NCBI GenBank assembly: GCA_949293265.1
Contig: CASFCK010000005.1
Span: 16,254-80,253 of the forward strand
DNA: 64,000 bases
DNA from: an uncultured bacterium
GTDB taxonomy: Bacteria > Bacillota_I > Bacilli_A > Acholeplasmatales > Anaeroplasmataceae
Direction of reading: 5' to 3'
The notes beneath the pieces were generated by a model. It was not told the DNA's origin and ran no database searches. It saw nothing but the letters and a program-made list of their open reading frames with translations. Within the stretch, counting starts at the first letter, position 1, and each line of letters begins with the position of its first letter. Position numbers and translations under genes: made by a program. Of the stretch, positions 9,494 to 18,073 are shown piece after piece.

Positions 9494-10466
9494 CATAGGC
9501 ATTTAAAGAAAGATTGGCAAAATCTTTCTTTTTTTGTAACTTGTAATAACAAGCTACACCGATCATTGCTGCATTATCAGTACAATATTTAATACTTGGA
9601 ATATTAATATTATATGAACCATCATTTATAGCATTAAATCTAGCTTTTAAACCGCTATTAGCTGAAACACCACCAGCTACTATAATATTTTTTACTTGAT
9701 ATGCTTTACAAGCTTTAATAGTTTTATTAACTAGTATTTCAGTTACTACATCTTGAAAAGATGCGGCTAAATCGGCTTTTCTTATTTCATTTTTTCTTTG
9801 TTCTTCGTTATGAACTAAGTTAATAACCGCACTCTTTAAGCCTGAGAAACTAAAATTATAATCATCAACATAAGGATGTGGTAATTTATATGTTGCCTTT
9901 CCTTCTTTTGCTAGTTTATCAACTGCCGGGCCTCCAGGATAACCAAGTCCTAAAACTCTTGCCACTTTATCATATGATTCCCCAACTGCATCATCATAGG
10001 TTTCACCAATTATTTCAAATTCATAATTATCTTTCATGTATACTAACTCAGTATTACCACCACTAACAACTAAAGCCATAGCCGGGAATTGCATATTATG
10101 TTCAATTCCATTAGCATAAATATGCCCAGCTAAATGGTGAATTCCTACTATTGGTTTATTATAAATTAAGGCAAATGTTTTAGCGGCTGTTAAACCTACT
10201 AACAAAGACCCAATTAAACCTGGAGCATAAGTAACTGCCACAACATCTATTTCTTCTGGTTTAACACCAGATTTAATAAAAGCCTCTTTAAATACTAAAG
10301 AAACTTGATAAACATGGTTTCTTGATGCAACCTCAGGAACTACACCACCAAATTTAGTATGGATATCTATTTGTGATAAAACAATATTAGCTAAAACTTC
10401 TTTACCATCTTTAACAATGGCTACACTAGTTTCATCACAACTTGATTCAACACCTAAAACTAACAT
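9474..10466 (-). CDS. tsaD: tRNA N6-adenosine threonylcarbamoyltransferase TsaD
   Basis: 330 residues of the Kae1/TsaD ASKHA family, which transfers threonylcarbamoyl from TC-AMP to A37 of ANN-decoding tRNAs. Visible features are the N-terminal GVESSCDETSVA, the metal-binding pair in HHLAGHIYAN, the ATP-site VVSGGNTELV, and GGVSANSGLK near the end. It forms a tight minus-strand cluster with rimI, tsaB and tsaE, which are all t6A genes apart from rimI. Its C-terminal codons overlap the convergent histidine kinase by 20 bases. Confidence 0.96.
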   Translation of the reverse strand: MLVLGVESSCDETSVAIVKDGKEVLANIVLSQIDIHTKFGGVVPEVASRNHVYQVSLVFKEAFIKSGVKPEEIDVVAVTYAPGLIGSLLVGLTAAKTFALIYNKPIVGIHHLAGHIYANGIEHNMQFPAMALVVSGGNTELVYMKDNYEFEIIGETYDDAVGESYDKVARVLGLGYPGGPAVDKLAKEGKATYKLPHPYVDDYNFSFSGLKSAVINLVHNEEQRKNEIRKADLAASFQDVVTEILVNKTIKACKAYQVKNIIVAGGVSANSGLKARFNAINDGSYNINIPSIKYCTDNAAMIGVACYYKLQKKKDFANLSLNAYANLELA

Positions 10467-10467
10467 T

Positions 10468-10842
10468 TTAACAACTCCATTTCATTAATATAGCATCACT
10501 ATTATCGCTATAATATTTTAGCCGTTTATTATATTCTTTAAAGCCTAATTTTAAATATAAATTATAAGCATTACAATTATTACTAGCTACATCTAAAAAA
10601 ATGGTTTTACAACTTTCTTTAAGTTCATTAATAAGTTCTGTAGCTAATCCCATTTTTCGAAATTCTTCTTTAACAAAAACACTTATTATTTCTGCTTCAT
10701 CAAATACAACTTGATATATTAAATAAGCTTTTAATACGCCGTTTTTTTCTTTTACTAATACTTTAAAATTACTTAAGTTATTAAATGCATTACCAAAATA
10801 ATCAGTTTCTATTTTTTTTATTTCATCATCATAATTTAGCAT
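10468..10842 (-). CDS. rimI: RimI-like GNAT acetyltransferase
   Basis: 124 residues with the GNAT acetyl-CoA-binding signature around FVKEEFRKMGLATELINEL (R-x-x-G-x-A) and the C-terminal NAYNLYLKLGFKEYNKRLKYY helix-strand typical of RimI, which acetylates the N terminus of ribosomal protein S18. The position between tsaB (14-base overlap) and tsaD (1 base apart) is the classic location of rimI. Slightly short for the family. The substrate is inferred from context. Confidence 0.8.
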   Translation of the reverse strand: MLNYDDEIKKIETDYFGNAFNNLSNFKVLVKEKNGVLKAYLIYQVVFDEAEIISVFVKEEFRKMGLATELINELKESCKTIFLDVASNNCNAYNLYLKLGFKEYNKRLKYYSDNSDAILMKWSC

Positions 10843-11407
10843 TTAAATTACGCTCCGCTTCTGTATCTCGTAAATAATTAGGAACTAATAAATCACTATT
10901 TACTACCTCTTTAGCAAGATCTATGACCTTAAGTGGGTTAACAACATAATTTTCATTACAAACTACCTTATCATAACATTCTTTTTCAAATTCTACTAAT
11001 GACTTAAATGAATCGGCAATAATAGTTTTTCCATCTTCATATATTGCCCCAAAAACATTACCATTACGCGCATCAATATAACTTAAAACCTTACCTTCTA
11101 AATTACTTGCCATCAAAGCTAAAGTAGAAATTTCATACACCTTAGTTTGAGTAAAAGCCCCAAACATTTTCGCCACTGTAACCGCCATTCTTACCCCAGT
11201 ATATGAACCAGGTCCGATCCCGCAGATAAACTTATCTATATTTTGTGGTATAACATTATTTGTTTTTAACATTTCTTCAATTCCTGAAACAATATTAACG
11301 CTATGCATCTTACCATCACGATAATATTTTTCAGCTAAAACTTCTCTATCTTTTAATAAAGCCATATATAAGGTTTTAGTAGCTGAATCACAAATTAAAG
11401 TATACAT
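10829..11407 (-). CDS. tsaB: TsaB, t6A complex protein
   Basis: 192 residues; inactive TsaD-like scaffold that joins TsaD and TsaE in the threonylcarbamoyl-transfer complex. The start MYTLICDSATKTLYMAL, the central GPGSYTGVRMAVTVAK and SYIDARNGNVFGAIYE are characteristic. It overlaps both neighbours (tsaE by 13 bases, rimI by 14), showing a compact operon. Somewhat shorter at the C terminus than E. coli TsaB, as is common in low-GC bacteria. Confidence 0.93.
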   Translation of the reverse strand: MYTLICDSATKTLYMALLKDREVLAEKYYRDGKMHSVNIVSGIEEMLKTNNVIPQNIDKFICGIGPGSYTGVRMAVTVAKMFGAFTQTKVYEISTLALMASNLEGKVLSYIDARNGNVFGAIYEDGKTIIADSFKSLVEFEKECYDKVVCNENYVVNPLKVIDLAKEVVNSDLLVPNYLRDTEAERNLNAKL

Positions 11408-11844
11408 TTATAATCACGCTCCTCATATCTTTTTCCAATTGGAGTTATGGTAATTTCTCTTTTTTCTGCACCTAAATCTAAAAGATTAATTAATAAATAT
11501 TCTTTAGGTAATAATTCTTCTATATTATATGGCCATTCTATAACACATATACTATCATTAGTAAAATATTCTTCCAAATCAAAATCATTATTTAATCCAT
11601 TTAAACGATATAAGTCAAAATGATTTAAAACTACATTATTCCCCTCATAACTTTTAACAATATTAAAAGTTGGTGAATTAATAATTCTTTTTACCCCTAA
11701 ACCTTTTCCTATTCCTTTTGTAATAGTTGTTTTACCACCAGATAAATCACCAGTTAAAAGAATAACATCACCCGGTAATAAAATATTACTAAGCTTTTCA
11801 CCTATATTTATTGTCTCTAAAGGACTATTAGTTTTAATCTTCAT
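11395..11844 (-). CDS. tsaE: TsaE, t6A complex ATPase
   Basis: 149 residues from ATG 11844, chosen because AGGAA lies 8 bases upstream; an in-frame ATG at 11865 would place that ribosome site inside the gene. P-loop GDLSGGKTTITKGIGKG, the switch-like SPTFNIVKSYEG, the HFDLYRL strand and the CVIEWPYN motif with its Trp identify TsaE, which hydrolyses ATP to reset the TsaB-TsaD complex. First gene of the tsaE-tsaB-rimI-tsaD run. Confidence 0.93.
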   Translation of the reverse strand: MKIKTNSPLETINIGEKLSNILLPGDVILLTGDLSGGKTTITKGIGKGLGVKRIINSPTFNIVKSYEGNNVVLNHFDLYRLNGLNNDFDLEEYFTNDSICVIEWPYNIEELLPKEYLLINLLDLGAEKREITITPIGKRYEERDYKCIL

Positions 11845-11881
11845 ATTCTCACTTCCTAAGCTCATAAATTATACCACTATT

Positions 11882-11910
11882 TATAATAAAAGACCACAAT
11901 ATTGTGGTCT
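11882..11910 (-). terminator. Rho-independent terminator after the 11916-12602 gene
   Basis: Perfect 10+10 palindrome AGACCACAAT/ATTGTGGTCT (11891-11910), followed on the minus strand by TTTATTATAA, 6 bases beyond the stop codon of the membrane protein gene. Confidence 0.8.
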
Positions 11911-11915
11911 ATCTT

Positions 11916-12602
11916 TTAATTAAACAGTTCTTTAAAATAATCTACATATTCTTTTTGTTTTAAATATTCTTCTTTAATGCTTCTACCTTGATTAAATTTT
12001 TCAAAATAATTAATTACATCATTAACACCAAAATATATACTTTCATTTAATCCTAAGATAAAAACTACATTATATTCTTCTAAATTTGCTAGTTTATTAA
12101 TAACTACAGGGGTAAATATAGTAAATATTTTTTCTTGATCATCAGTATATAAATTATATTTTTTATCAAATATAAAAGATTCAGTATCGACAATTTTAAA
12201 ATTATCTGGACTCCGATCAAAATATTCTTTTTTTAAAATAAAATTAGATTTTAATTTAACATGATTATTAAATTTATAAACTCTACCATTAAAATCTATT
12301 ACCCTATTTTTACCACTACTATGACTAGCACATAAATCTAAAGAAATATAATCTTTTTCTTCTATTATATCGGTTTCCGAAAAATATGTAGCATTATTTA
12401 TTAACTTAAAACTTTTTATAACGGTAGAAAGAATAGGCTTTTTAGCTTTATATCTATATTTAATGTTATTATTTATTTTATTAATTTCTACTTTGACTAT
12501 CTTTTCTTTATATGACCTATAGATTACAAAATAATAAATAGCATAACCTATAGATACAACTATTAATAACGAAATAAGTATGATTGGTAATACTATTCCC
12601 AT
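11916..12602 (-). CDS. Single-pass membrane protein, unknown
   Basis: 228 residues: one N-terminal membrane helix (about residues 3-28, GIVLPIILISLLIVV...), a short basic stretch, and a ~195-residue domain rich in beta-type patterning and aromatic residues. No family recognised. It is the last gene of the DUF2089-DUF4097 operon, its start overlaps the end of the DUF4097 gene by 10 bases, and a terminator follows directly. An envelope-stress role would fit the neighbours but is only inferred. Confidence 0.6.
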   Translation of the reverse strand: MGIVLPIILISLLIVVSIGYAIYYFVIYRSYKEKIVKVEINKINNNIKYRYKAKKPILSTVIKSFKLINNATYFSETDIIEEKDYISLDLCASHSSGKNRVIDFNGRVYKFNNHVKLKSNFILKKEYFDRSPDNFKIVDTESFIFDKKYNLYTDDQEKIFTIFTPVVINKLANLEEYNVVFILGLNESIYFGVNDVINYFEKFNQGRSIKEEYLKQKEYVDYFKELFN

Positions 12603-13348
12603 TCTTCATCTCCAGATATAGATGAAAATTTAATCTTTGATTTGTCATATTTTCCACTAACTTCTAAATCACCAGATACACTTTTTATTTTTAATTCACT
12701 ATCTAAAATGACATCATCAAGCAAAACATCACCAGAAACCATATCTATTTTACTATCTGTTGTTATTTTTGTGTTTTTAATTTCCATATCGCCAGAAATT
12801 AGTTTAGCCTTTAAGATATCAATAACACTATTTTTTATATCTAAATCACCACTAATTAATTCAATATTTAAATTAGCAAGTACGATATCTTTAATTTCAA
12901 CATCTGTGCTAACGCTTTGGATTTTTAATATATAATTATTAGTTCCAATCTCTATTGTTAAAGTATAATCATTATTATCAACTACATCATTTACGGCTTT
13001 TTCACGAATGAATAAATCTTGGCCATCTTGACTAATTTCTAGAATATCACGAGCCTCATCATCATAATAATATTTTATTCCTGGCTTATTTCCTTTAATT
13101 ACTCTTAAATCTGAAAAACTAATTAGATTTAGATTAATAGTTCCTGCTTCTTCTACATATTTAGTATTATTTGCTGATTCTAGATTAAAATTATCTAAAT
13201 CTGGTAATTCTTTAATTATATCTTCTTCACTTAATCCTTCTGTTTCTAATTTAGCTATTTGAGCTTTTATTTGTTCTATAACTTCTTCTTTAAGACTTGA
13301 ATTTGCTAAGACTTTATTTAATTCTTCTAAATAAATATTTAATAACAT
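12593..13348 (-). CDS. DUF4097 beta-repeat protein with N-terminal HAAS-like region
   Basis: 251 residues. The first ~45 residues (YLEELNKVLANSSLKEEVIEQ) are helical, like the HAAS/DUF1700 module. The rest is a run of short beta-strand repeats each carrying the SGDL/SGDM signature (ELISGDLDI, KLISGDMEI, DMVSGDVLL, KSVSGDLEV, SSISGDEEW), the mark of DUF4097 right-handed helical repeats. Members such as YvlB are found in cell-envelope-stress operons in Bacilli. No membrane segment is visible. It ends 2 bases after the DUF2089 gene and overlaps the next. Confidence 0.8.
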   Translation of the reverse strand: MLLNIYLEELNKVLANSSLKEEVIEQIKAQIAKLETEGLSEEDIIKELPDLDNFNLESANNTKYVEEAGTINLNLISFSDLRVIKGNKPGIKYYYDDEARDILEISQDGQDLFIREKAVNDVVDNNDYTLTIEIGTNNYILKIQSVSTDVEIKDIVLANLNIELISGDLDIKNSVIDILKAKLISGDMEIKNTKITTDSKIDMVSGDVLLDDVILDSELKIKSVSGDLEVSGKYDKSKIKFSSISGDEEWE

Positions 13349-13350
13349 TA

Positions 13351-13734
13351 TTATTCCTCCATTTCTTTTATAATTTTTTCAGCTTCAATAAGTGAAAGTT
13401 CACCATTTCTAATAGCTTGTAAGACTTCTTTTCTATTATTAAATGTTTTTTCTACATTTATCTCAACTTTATTAAAACCTAAGGCACTAATTAAATCATC
13501 TAAATTCTTTTTAACAGTTGGATAAGAAATATTTAGTTCCTTTTCTATTGCCTTTATATTACCGGCATTTTTAATAAATATTAAGGCAAAGTCTGCTTGT
13601 TCTTTATTTAGGCTTGCTAGTTTAGAAAAATGAAACTCCCCTTTATATTCTGTATTACAATTTTTACATTCTAAGCTAGTTATGACTAACTTTTCTTTAC
13701 AAATCGGACAAATGGTTAATGCTTCTTTTTTCAT
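13351..13734 (-). CDS. DUF2089 family zinc-ribbon/HTH regulator
   Basis: 127 residues. A four-cysteine zinc ribbon (ICPICKEK ... ECKNCNTE) is followed by a helix-turn-helix resembling sigma-region/LuxR DNA readers (ASLNKEQADFALIFI, NISYPTVKKNLDDLI), and by a C-terminal SHOCT-like helix (LQAIRNGELSLIEAEKIIKE). DUF2089 proteins usually lead operons with DUF4097 proteins, as here, and are presumed to regulate them. Promoter-proximal gene of this three-gene operon. Confidence 0.82.
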   Translation of the reverse strand: MKKEALTICPICKEKLVITSLECKNCNTEYKGEFHFSKLASLNKEQADFALIFIKNAGNIKAIEKELNISYPTVKKNLDDLISALGFNKVEINVEKTFNNRKEVLQAIRNGELSLIEAEKIIKEMEE

Positions 13735-13845
13735 TTTACTATCTCCTTCTATTTATTATTTTAATTATAATCTTAATTTTGTCAATATATTTTTAAATAT
13801 TTTTTAATTATTTTAATTTTAATATTAATTTATTTAATTAATAAA

Positions 13846-13879
13846 CAAAATAAAAGCCTAGATCTTTAAAATCTAGACT
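13846..13879 (-). terminator. Terminator of the pgk-HPr-tpiA operon
   Basis: Stem AGTCTAGAT/ATCTAGGCT (one G-T pair) at 13855-13879, followed on the minus strand by TTTTATTTTG, 8 bases after the tpiA stop. Confidence 0.8.
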
Positions 13880-13886
13880 TATTATT

Positions 13887-14639
13887 TTATAGGCAATCTT
13901 TAACTAATTCTAAGAATGAATTAGGGTCTAAACTAGCTCCGCCAACTAAACCACCATCTATATTTGGCATTGCTAATAATTCTTTAGCATTGCTTGGTTT
14001 CATTGAGCCACCATATAAAACTTTAGTTTCATCAGCTGTATAAGCGTTATATAATTCTTTAATAGCTATTCTAATGTTTTTGCATTCTTCTTCAGCATCT
14101 TTAGCAGAAGCTGTTTTACCAGTACCTATAGCCCATATTGGTTCGTAGGCAATAATAACATTAGTAACATCTTTAATTTCTACGCCATCTAAAGCTAGTT
14201 CTAATTGTTTTCTTATTACGCTTGAAGTAATACCTAATTCTCTTTGTTCTAAGGTTTCACCTACACAAAGAATAGGTTTTAAATTATGATTTAGAGCTGC
14301 TTTTACTTTACGATTAACCATGTCATCAGTTTCGCCAAACAAACTACGACGTTCACTATGACCAACTATTACATATTCAACACCTGTAGTTTGTAACATT
14401 ACAGGACTTACTTCACCTGTAAAAGCACCAAAATCTTCAAAATACATATTTTGAGCGCCAATTCGTAAATTGTCTCCTTGTCTTTTTACAAGGTCACGCA
14501 ACAAAATACTAGGAGCACATATAACTGTCTCCACTTTATCGCTACTAGGAAGACTTTCATTGATAGCATATATAAATGCTAAAGCATCATCGCGAGTTTT
14601 ATTCATCTTCCAGTTTGCGACCATCATTGGTTTTCTCAT
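13887..14639 (-). CDS. tpiA: Triose-phosphate isomerase
   Basis: 250-residue TIM barrel interconverting dihydroxyacetone phosphate and glyceraldehyde-3-phosphate. Catalytic residues are plain: Asn-Lys in VANWKMNK, His in VIVGHSERR, Glu in IIAYEPIWAIGTGK (flexible loop 6), and the phosphate-binding LYGGSMKPSNA and GGLVGGASL. Normal length. It closes the glycolytic operon, 20 bases after the HPr gene. Confidence 0.97.
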   Translation of the reverse strand: MRKPMMVANWKMNKTRDDALAFIYAINESLPSSDKVETVICAPSILLRDLVKRQGDNLRIGAQNMYFEDFGAFTGEVSPVMLQTTGVEYVIVGHSERRSLFGETDDMVNRKVKAALNHNLKPILCVGETLEQRELGITSSVIRKQLELALDGVEIKDVTNVIIAYEPIWAIGTGKTASAKDAEEECKNIRIAIKELYNAYTADETKVLYGGSMKPSNAKELLAMPNIDGGLVGGASLDPNSFLELVKDCL

Positions 14640-14659
14640 TTTTTAATACACCTTTTCTA

Positions 14660-14908
14660 TTATTTAGATAATATAGTAGCAATATCATCGATTGCTTGAC
14701 TAGCTTGATCACCTGAAGCTTCAATAACTACATTTTCACCTGCAGGGATAGCTAATGACATAAGACCAAGAATTGATTTAACATCAATAGTCTTGTCATT
14801 ATAAATTAAATTAATGTCTACGTTGTATTTAGATGCAGCTTGCACAACTTTAGCTGCTAAAGCAGCATGTAAACCAACTGTACTCTTAACAACAACAGAT
14901 TTTGTCAT
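14660..14908 (-). CDS. HPr-family phosphocarrier-like protein with altered active site
   Basis: 82 residues with the HPr fold signature. The phosphorylatable His (residue 14, equal to His15) is kept in STVGLHAALAAK, but the next positions read A-A-L-A where HPr has A-R-P-A, so the conserved Arg17 and Pro18 are lost. The regulatory Ser46 region is intact: VKSILGLMSL (Ser45 here). This could be a Crh-like regulator acting through seryl phosphorylation, or an HPr variant with weak PTS activity. It sits between pgk and tpiA rather than with ptsI, which fits a role in carbon control. Start has an AAGGAG ribosome site. Confidence 0.85.
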   Translation of the reverse strand: MTKSVVVKSTVGLHAALAAKVVQAASKYNVDINLIYNDKTIDVKSILGLMSLAIPAGENVVIEASGDQASQAIDDIATILSK

Positions 14909-14921
14909 AATTTACTCCTTA

Positions 14922-16112
14922 TTACTTTTCAGAAAGGCAAGTAATACCAGGTAAAGCCTTACCTTCTAAATATTCTAATGAAGCACCACCACCAGTAGAA
15001 ACATGGCTAAACTTTTCTGCGTAACCTAATTTTTCTACTGCAGCAACGCTATCGCCACCACCAACTATAGTTGTAGCACCATCAAGATGAGCTATAGCTT
15101 CACAAACACCAAGAGTACCGGCTTCGAAATTCTTCATTTCAAATACACCCATAGGTCCATTCCATACTACAGTTTTAGCACTCTTTAATTCATTAGTGAA
15201 TAATTCAAGTGTTTTAGGACCAATATCTAAGCCCATATCATCACTAGCCATAGCATTTACATCTTTAACTTCACCTGAAACATCAGCAAATTCTTTAGCA
15301 CAAACTGTATCAACAGGTAAAACAATTTTGCCATCAGCTTCTTTTAATAATTCTTTAGCTAAGTCTAGTTTATCATCTTCACATAATGATTTACCAATAT
15401 TATGACCTAAAGCTTTTAAGAAAGTGAACATCATACCGCCACCAATTAAAATCTTATCAGCCTTTTTAACTAATTCAGAAATAACACCAATTTTATCAGA
15501 AACTTTAGCTCCACCTAAAATTGCAACATATGGATGAACTGGGTTATCAACAGCTCCACCAATGAATTTTATTTCTTTTTCTAATAAGAAACCAGCAGCA
15601 CTTTCTTTAATATGTGATGCAATACCAACATTTGAAGCATGTGCTCTATGAGCAGTACCAAATGCGTCATTAACAAATACATCGCCAAGACTAGCCCAAT
15701 ATGCACCTAGTTCTGGATCATTAGAAGATTCTTTTTTACCTTCTAAATCTTCATAACGAGTGTTTTGGAACATTACTACATCGCCTTCTTGCATTTTAGC
15801 GATTGCATCTTCTAATTCTTTGCCTCTAGTTGCGTTTACAAATACAACTTTATGACCTAATAATTCTTCAAAATGATGAGCAACTGGTGTCATATCACCT
15901 TTAGCTAAATCTTCAGCTTTTTTAATACGTCCTAAATGAGAGAATACGATAGCTTTACCACCATTATCTAATACATATTTAACAGTTGGTAATGCAGCTC
16001 TAATACGTGTATCATCAGTGATTACACCATCTTTCATAGGTACATTAAAATCAACTCTTATTAATACTTTTTTTCCTTTTAAATTTAAATCAGAAACAAC
16101 TTTTTTAGCCAT
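14922..16112 (-). CDS. pgk: Phosphoglycerate kinase
   Basis: 396 residues. Transfers phosphate from 1,3-bisphosphoglycerate to ADP in glycolysis. [45 protein letters not shown] and the nucleotide-site [13 protein letters not shown] with the final [14 protein letters not shown] are all present. Opens the pgk-HPr-tpiA operon with its own promoter and a CcpA-like site just upstream. Confidence 0.97.
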   Translation of the reverse strand: MAKKVVSDLNLKGKKVLIRVDFNVPMKDGVITDDTRIRAALPTVKYVLDNGGKAIVFSHLGRIKKAEDLAKGDMTPVAHHFEELLGHKVVFVNATRGKELEDAIAKMQEGDVVMFQNTRYEDLEGKKESSNDPELGAYWASLGDVFVNDAFGTAHRAHASNVGIASHIKESAAGFLLEKEIKFIGGAVDNPVHPYVAILGGAKVSDKIGVISELVKKADKILIGGGMMFTFLKALGHNIGKSLCEDDKLDLAKELLKEADGKIVLPVDTVCAKEFADVSGEVKDVNAMASDDMGLDIGPKTLELFTNELKSAKTVVWNGPMGVFEMKNFEAGTLGVCEAIAHLDGATTIVGGGDSVAAVEKLGYAEKFSHVSTGGGASLEYLEGKALPGITCLSEK

Positions 16113-16150
16113 ATTATAATTACCTCCATTATAGCTAACTTCTACTCTTA

Positions 16151-16206
16151 ATTATAACAATTTTTTTTATTGTTTTAAAGTATAAAAACATGTAAACGTT
16201 TAAAAA
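16151..16206 (-). promoter_or_regulatory. pgk promoter with upstream CcpA-like cre site
   Basis: Minus-strand promoter TTTAAA (16174-16179), 17-base spacer, TATAAT (16151-16156). A cre-like sequence ATGTAAACGTTTAAAAA lies at 16190-16206, matching the cre consensus WTGNNARCGNWWWCAWW except for one A in place of C. Its position upstream of the -35 box suits activation of glycolysis by CcpA. Confidence 0.6.
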
Positions 16207-16225
16207 AGGCCTCAAAGCCTTTTTT
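16202..16225 (-). terminator. Terminator after the sugar ABC ATPase gene
   Basis: Stem AAAAAAGGC/GCCTTTTTT with a 6-base loop, 4 bases beyond the stop codon at 16229. The stem reads as a terminator on both strands and partly overlaps the cre-like site. Confidence 0.85.
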
Positions 16226-16228
16226 AAA

Positions 16229-17335
16229 TTATTTTATTACCATTTCAGTTTCTGCATCAAAGAAATGACATTTATTCATATCAAATGCTAATTTAACTTT
16301 GCCACCAATATATAAATCATCTCTAGCATCAACTGAAGCTGTAACAGGATCACCGTCCATAGTAGTATAAATATTAGTATCAGCACCTAATAATTCTGAA
16401 ACATCAACTGTTAATTCTAATGTTGCGTTTGGATATGTTTCAAAAATAATTTCTTCATCATGAATATCTTCAGGACGAATACCTAAAATAATTTCTTTGT
16501 CAACATAACCTTTTGATTTTAATAAATCAGCTTTACCCTTAGGTACTTCTATTTTATAAGTACCAGCACTAGTAGTAAATACTCCATTACCATCAATATG
16601 ACCATGAATAAAGTTCATTGGAGGTGTACCTATGAAACCACCAACAAACACATTAACAGGATTTGTATAAATTTCTTCTGGTGTACCAACTTGTTGAATA
16701 CGTCCATCGCACATTACAACAATACGACTAGCCATTGTCATAGCTTCAGTTTGATCATGAGTAACATAAATTGTTGTTGAACCGATACGACGGTGTAATT
16801 TAGTGATTTCTGTACGCATTGTAACACGTAGTTTAGCATCTAGGTTAGATAATGGTTCGTCCATTAAGAAAACCTTAGCGTCACGGACAATAGCTCTACC
16901 TAAGGCAACTCTTTGTCTTTGACCACCTGATAAAGCTTTAGGTTTTCTCTTTAAATATGGTGTTAAACCTAAGATTTCAGCTGCATTATCAACTCTTCTT
17001 TTAATTTCATCACGAGGAACACGGCGTAAAACTAAACCAAAAGCCATATTATCATATACAGTCATATGTGGATATAAAGCATATGATTGGAATACCATGG
17101 CAATACCACGATCTTTAGGTGAAACATCATTCATTAATTCACCATCTATATATAACTCACCTGATGAAATATCTTCTAGACCTGCAATCATTCGCAATGT
17201 TGTTGATTTACCACAACCAGAAGGTCCAACGAAAACGATGAATTCTTTATCAGCTATTTCTAGATTAAAATCAAAAACAGCTTGAACCCCATTAGGGTAG
17301 ATTTTATTAATATTTCTTAAACTTAATGTAGACAT
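16229..17335 (-). CDS. msmK: Carbohydrate ABC transporter ATP-binding protein (MsmK/UgpC type)
   Basis: 368 residues. Walker [12 protein letters not shown]-loop [10 protein letters not shown], signature [15 protein letters not shown], Walker [18 protein letters not shown]-loop VTHDQTEA, then a ~130-residue C-terminal OB-fold (TOBE) regulatory domain ([12 protein letters not shown]). This is the shared ATPase that energises several CUT1 sugar importers. No permease or binding-protein genes are adjacent, so it is an orphan that probably serves transporters elsewhere. The ribosome site is AAGGAGG; an inverted repeat GTCTATA-T-TATAGAC overlaps the likely -10 at 17360-17374. Confidence 0.93.
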   Translation of the reverse strand: MSTLSLRNINKIYPNGVQAVFDFNLEIADKEFIVFVGPSGCGKSTTLRMIAGLEDISSGELYIDGELMNDVSPKDRGIAMVFQSYALYPHMTVYDNMAFGLVLRRVPRDEIKRRVDNAAEILGLTPYLKRKPKALSGGQRQRVALGRAIVRDAKVFLMDEPLSNLDAKLRVTMRTEITKLHRRIGSTTIYVTHDQTEAMTMASRIVVMCDGRIQQVGTPEEIYTNPVNVFVGGFIGTPPMNFIHGHIDGNGVFTTSAGTYKIEVPKGKADLLKSKGYVDKEIILGIRPEDIHDEEIIFETYPNATLELTVDVSELLGADTNIYTTMDGDPVTASVDARDDLYIGGKVKLAFDMNKCHFFDAETEMVIK

Positions 17336-17409
17336 AATATCCTCCTTAATATCTTGTCTATATTATAGACTGTTTAGTTCTTATAAAATATGGACAAATT
17401 GCACAAAAA

Positions 17410-17943
17410 TCAATTTAAGTATGTGTATAATATAGCACAATCTTTAAAATCTTTAAGATTAAAACCTGTATGTTCATAGAAATTATTTATTTTATATAAC
17501 ATAGTATTACGATGAAGATAAATGTCATTAGCTGTTAAAGAAACATTTAAATTATTATTAAAATAAGAATTTAATAATTCTTTAAAATTATGATCGTTAT
17601 AATAATTAGCTAAAACTATCTTTAATCCTTCATTTTTGTTTTCAATTACTTTGATTAAATCAGGAGCTAAATTAAGAGTGTTATCTAATTTAGCTAAATG
17701 TTTATAAACTAATTTTTCTTCTCCATCGAGATCCCCTTTACTACCACTTATATATATTTTATTTTGTAATAATAAATCTACATATAGGGCTTTCATAGTT
17801 AATATTACATCTTCTATTGTTATATTACTTATATAAATAATAGTAACATCGAAACTAAACTTAATGCTTTCAACAGTAAAAAAACTAGCAATTTGGTTTA
17901 TTAAATTATTATTTGTTGAATTAATCATAATAAATTTTTGCAT
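17410..17943 (-). CDS. PucR/CdaR-like regulator with C-terminal HTH
   Basis: 177 residues from ATG 17943, preferred over an upstream in-frame start because AAGG lies 9 bases before it. The C-terminal ~60 residues match the PucR/CdaR helix-turn-helix: NNNLNVSLTANDIYLHRNT followed by YKINNFYEHTGFNLKDF. The N-terminal part is variable and short compared with full CdaR proteins. It lies directly upstream of the sugar ABC ATPase gene and may regulate it. Confidence 0.7.
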   Translation of the reverse strand: MQKFIMINSTNNNLINQIASFFTVESIKFSFDVTIIYISNITIEDVILTMKALYVDLLLQNKIYISGSKGDLDGEEKLVYKHLAKLDNTLNLAPDLIKVIENKNEGLKIVLANYYNDHNFKELLNSYFNNNLNVSLTANDIYLHRNTMLYKINNFYEHTGFNLKDFKDCAILYTYLN

Positions 17944-18025
17944 AAATACTACCTTCTTATTGTAATTATAACAAAAAATCACAGATTACTGAAATAATTT
18001 TATTTAAATTTTCCTATCATTATGC

Positions 18026-18055
18026 TATAATTAATTCAATGATAACGTTTTCAAA
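18026..18055 (+). promoter_or_regulatory. EF-G-like gene promoter with consensus cre operator
   Basis: TATAAT at 18026-18031. At 18039-18055 the sequence ATGATAACGTTTTCAAA matches the cre consensus WTGNNARCGNWWWCAWW at every position and lies across the expected transcription start, the usual place for CcpA repression. An AAAGAGGG ribosome site follows before ATG 18074. Confidence 0.7.
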
Positions 18056-18073
18056 GAAAGAGGGTAATAAAAT

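Noticed and set aside
11845..11865. Upstream ATG for tsaE
   Set aside because: It would place the AGGAA ribosome site inside the coding region; the internal ATG aligns with the family start.
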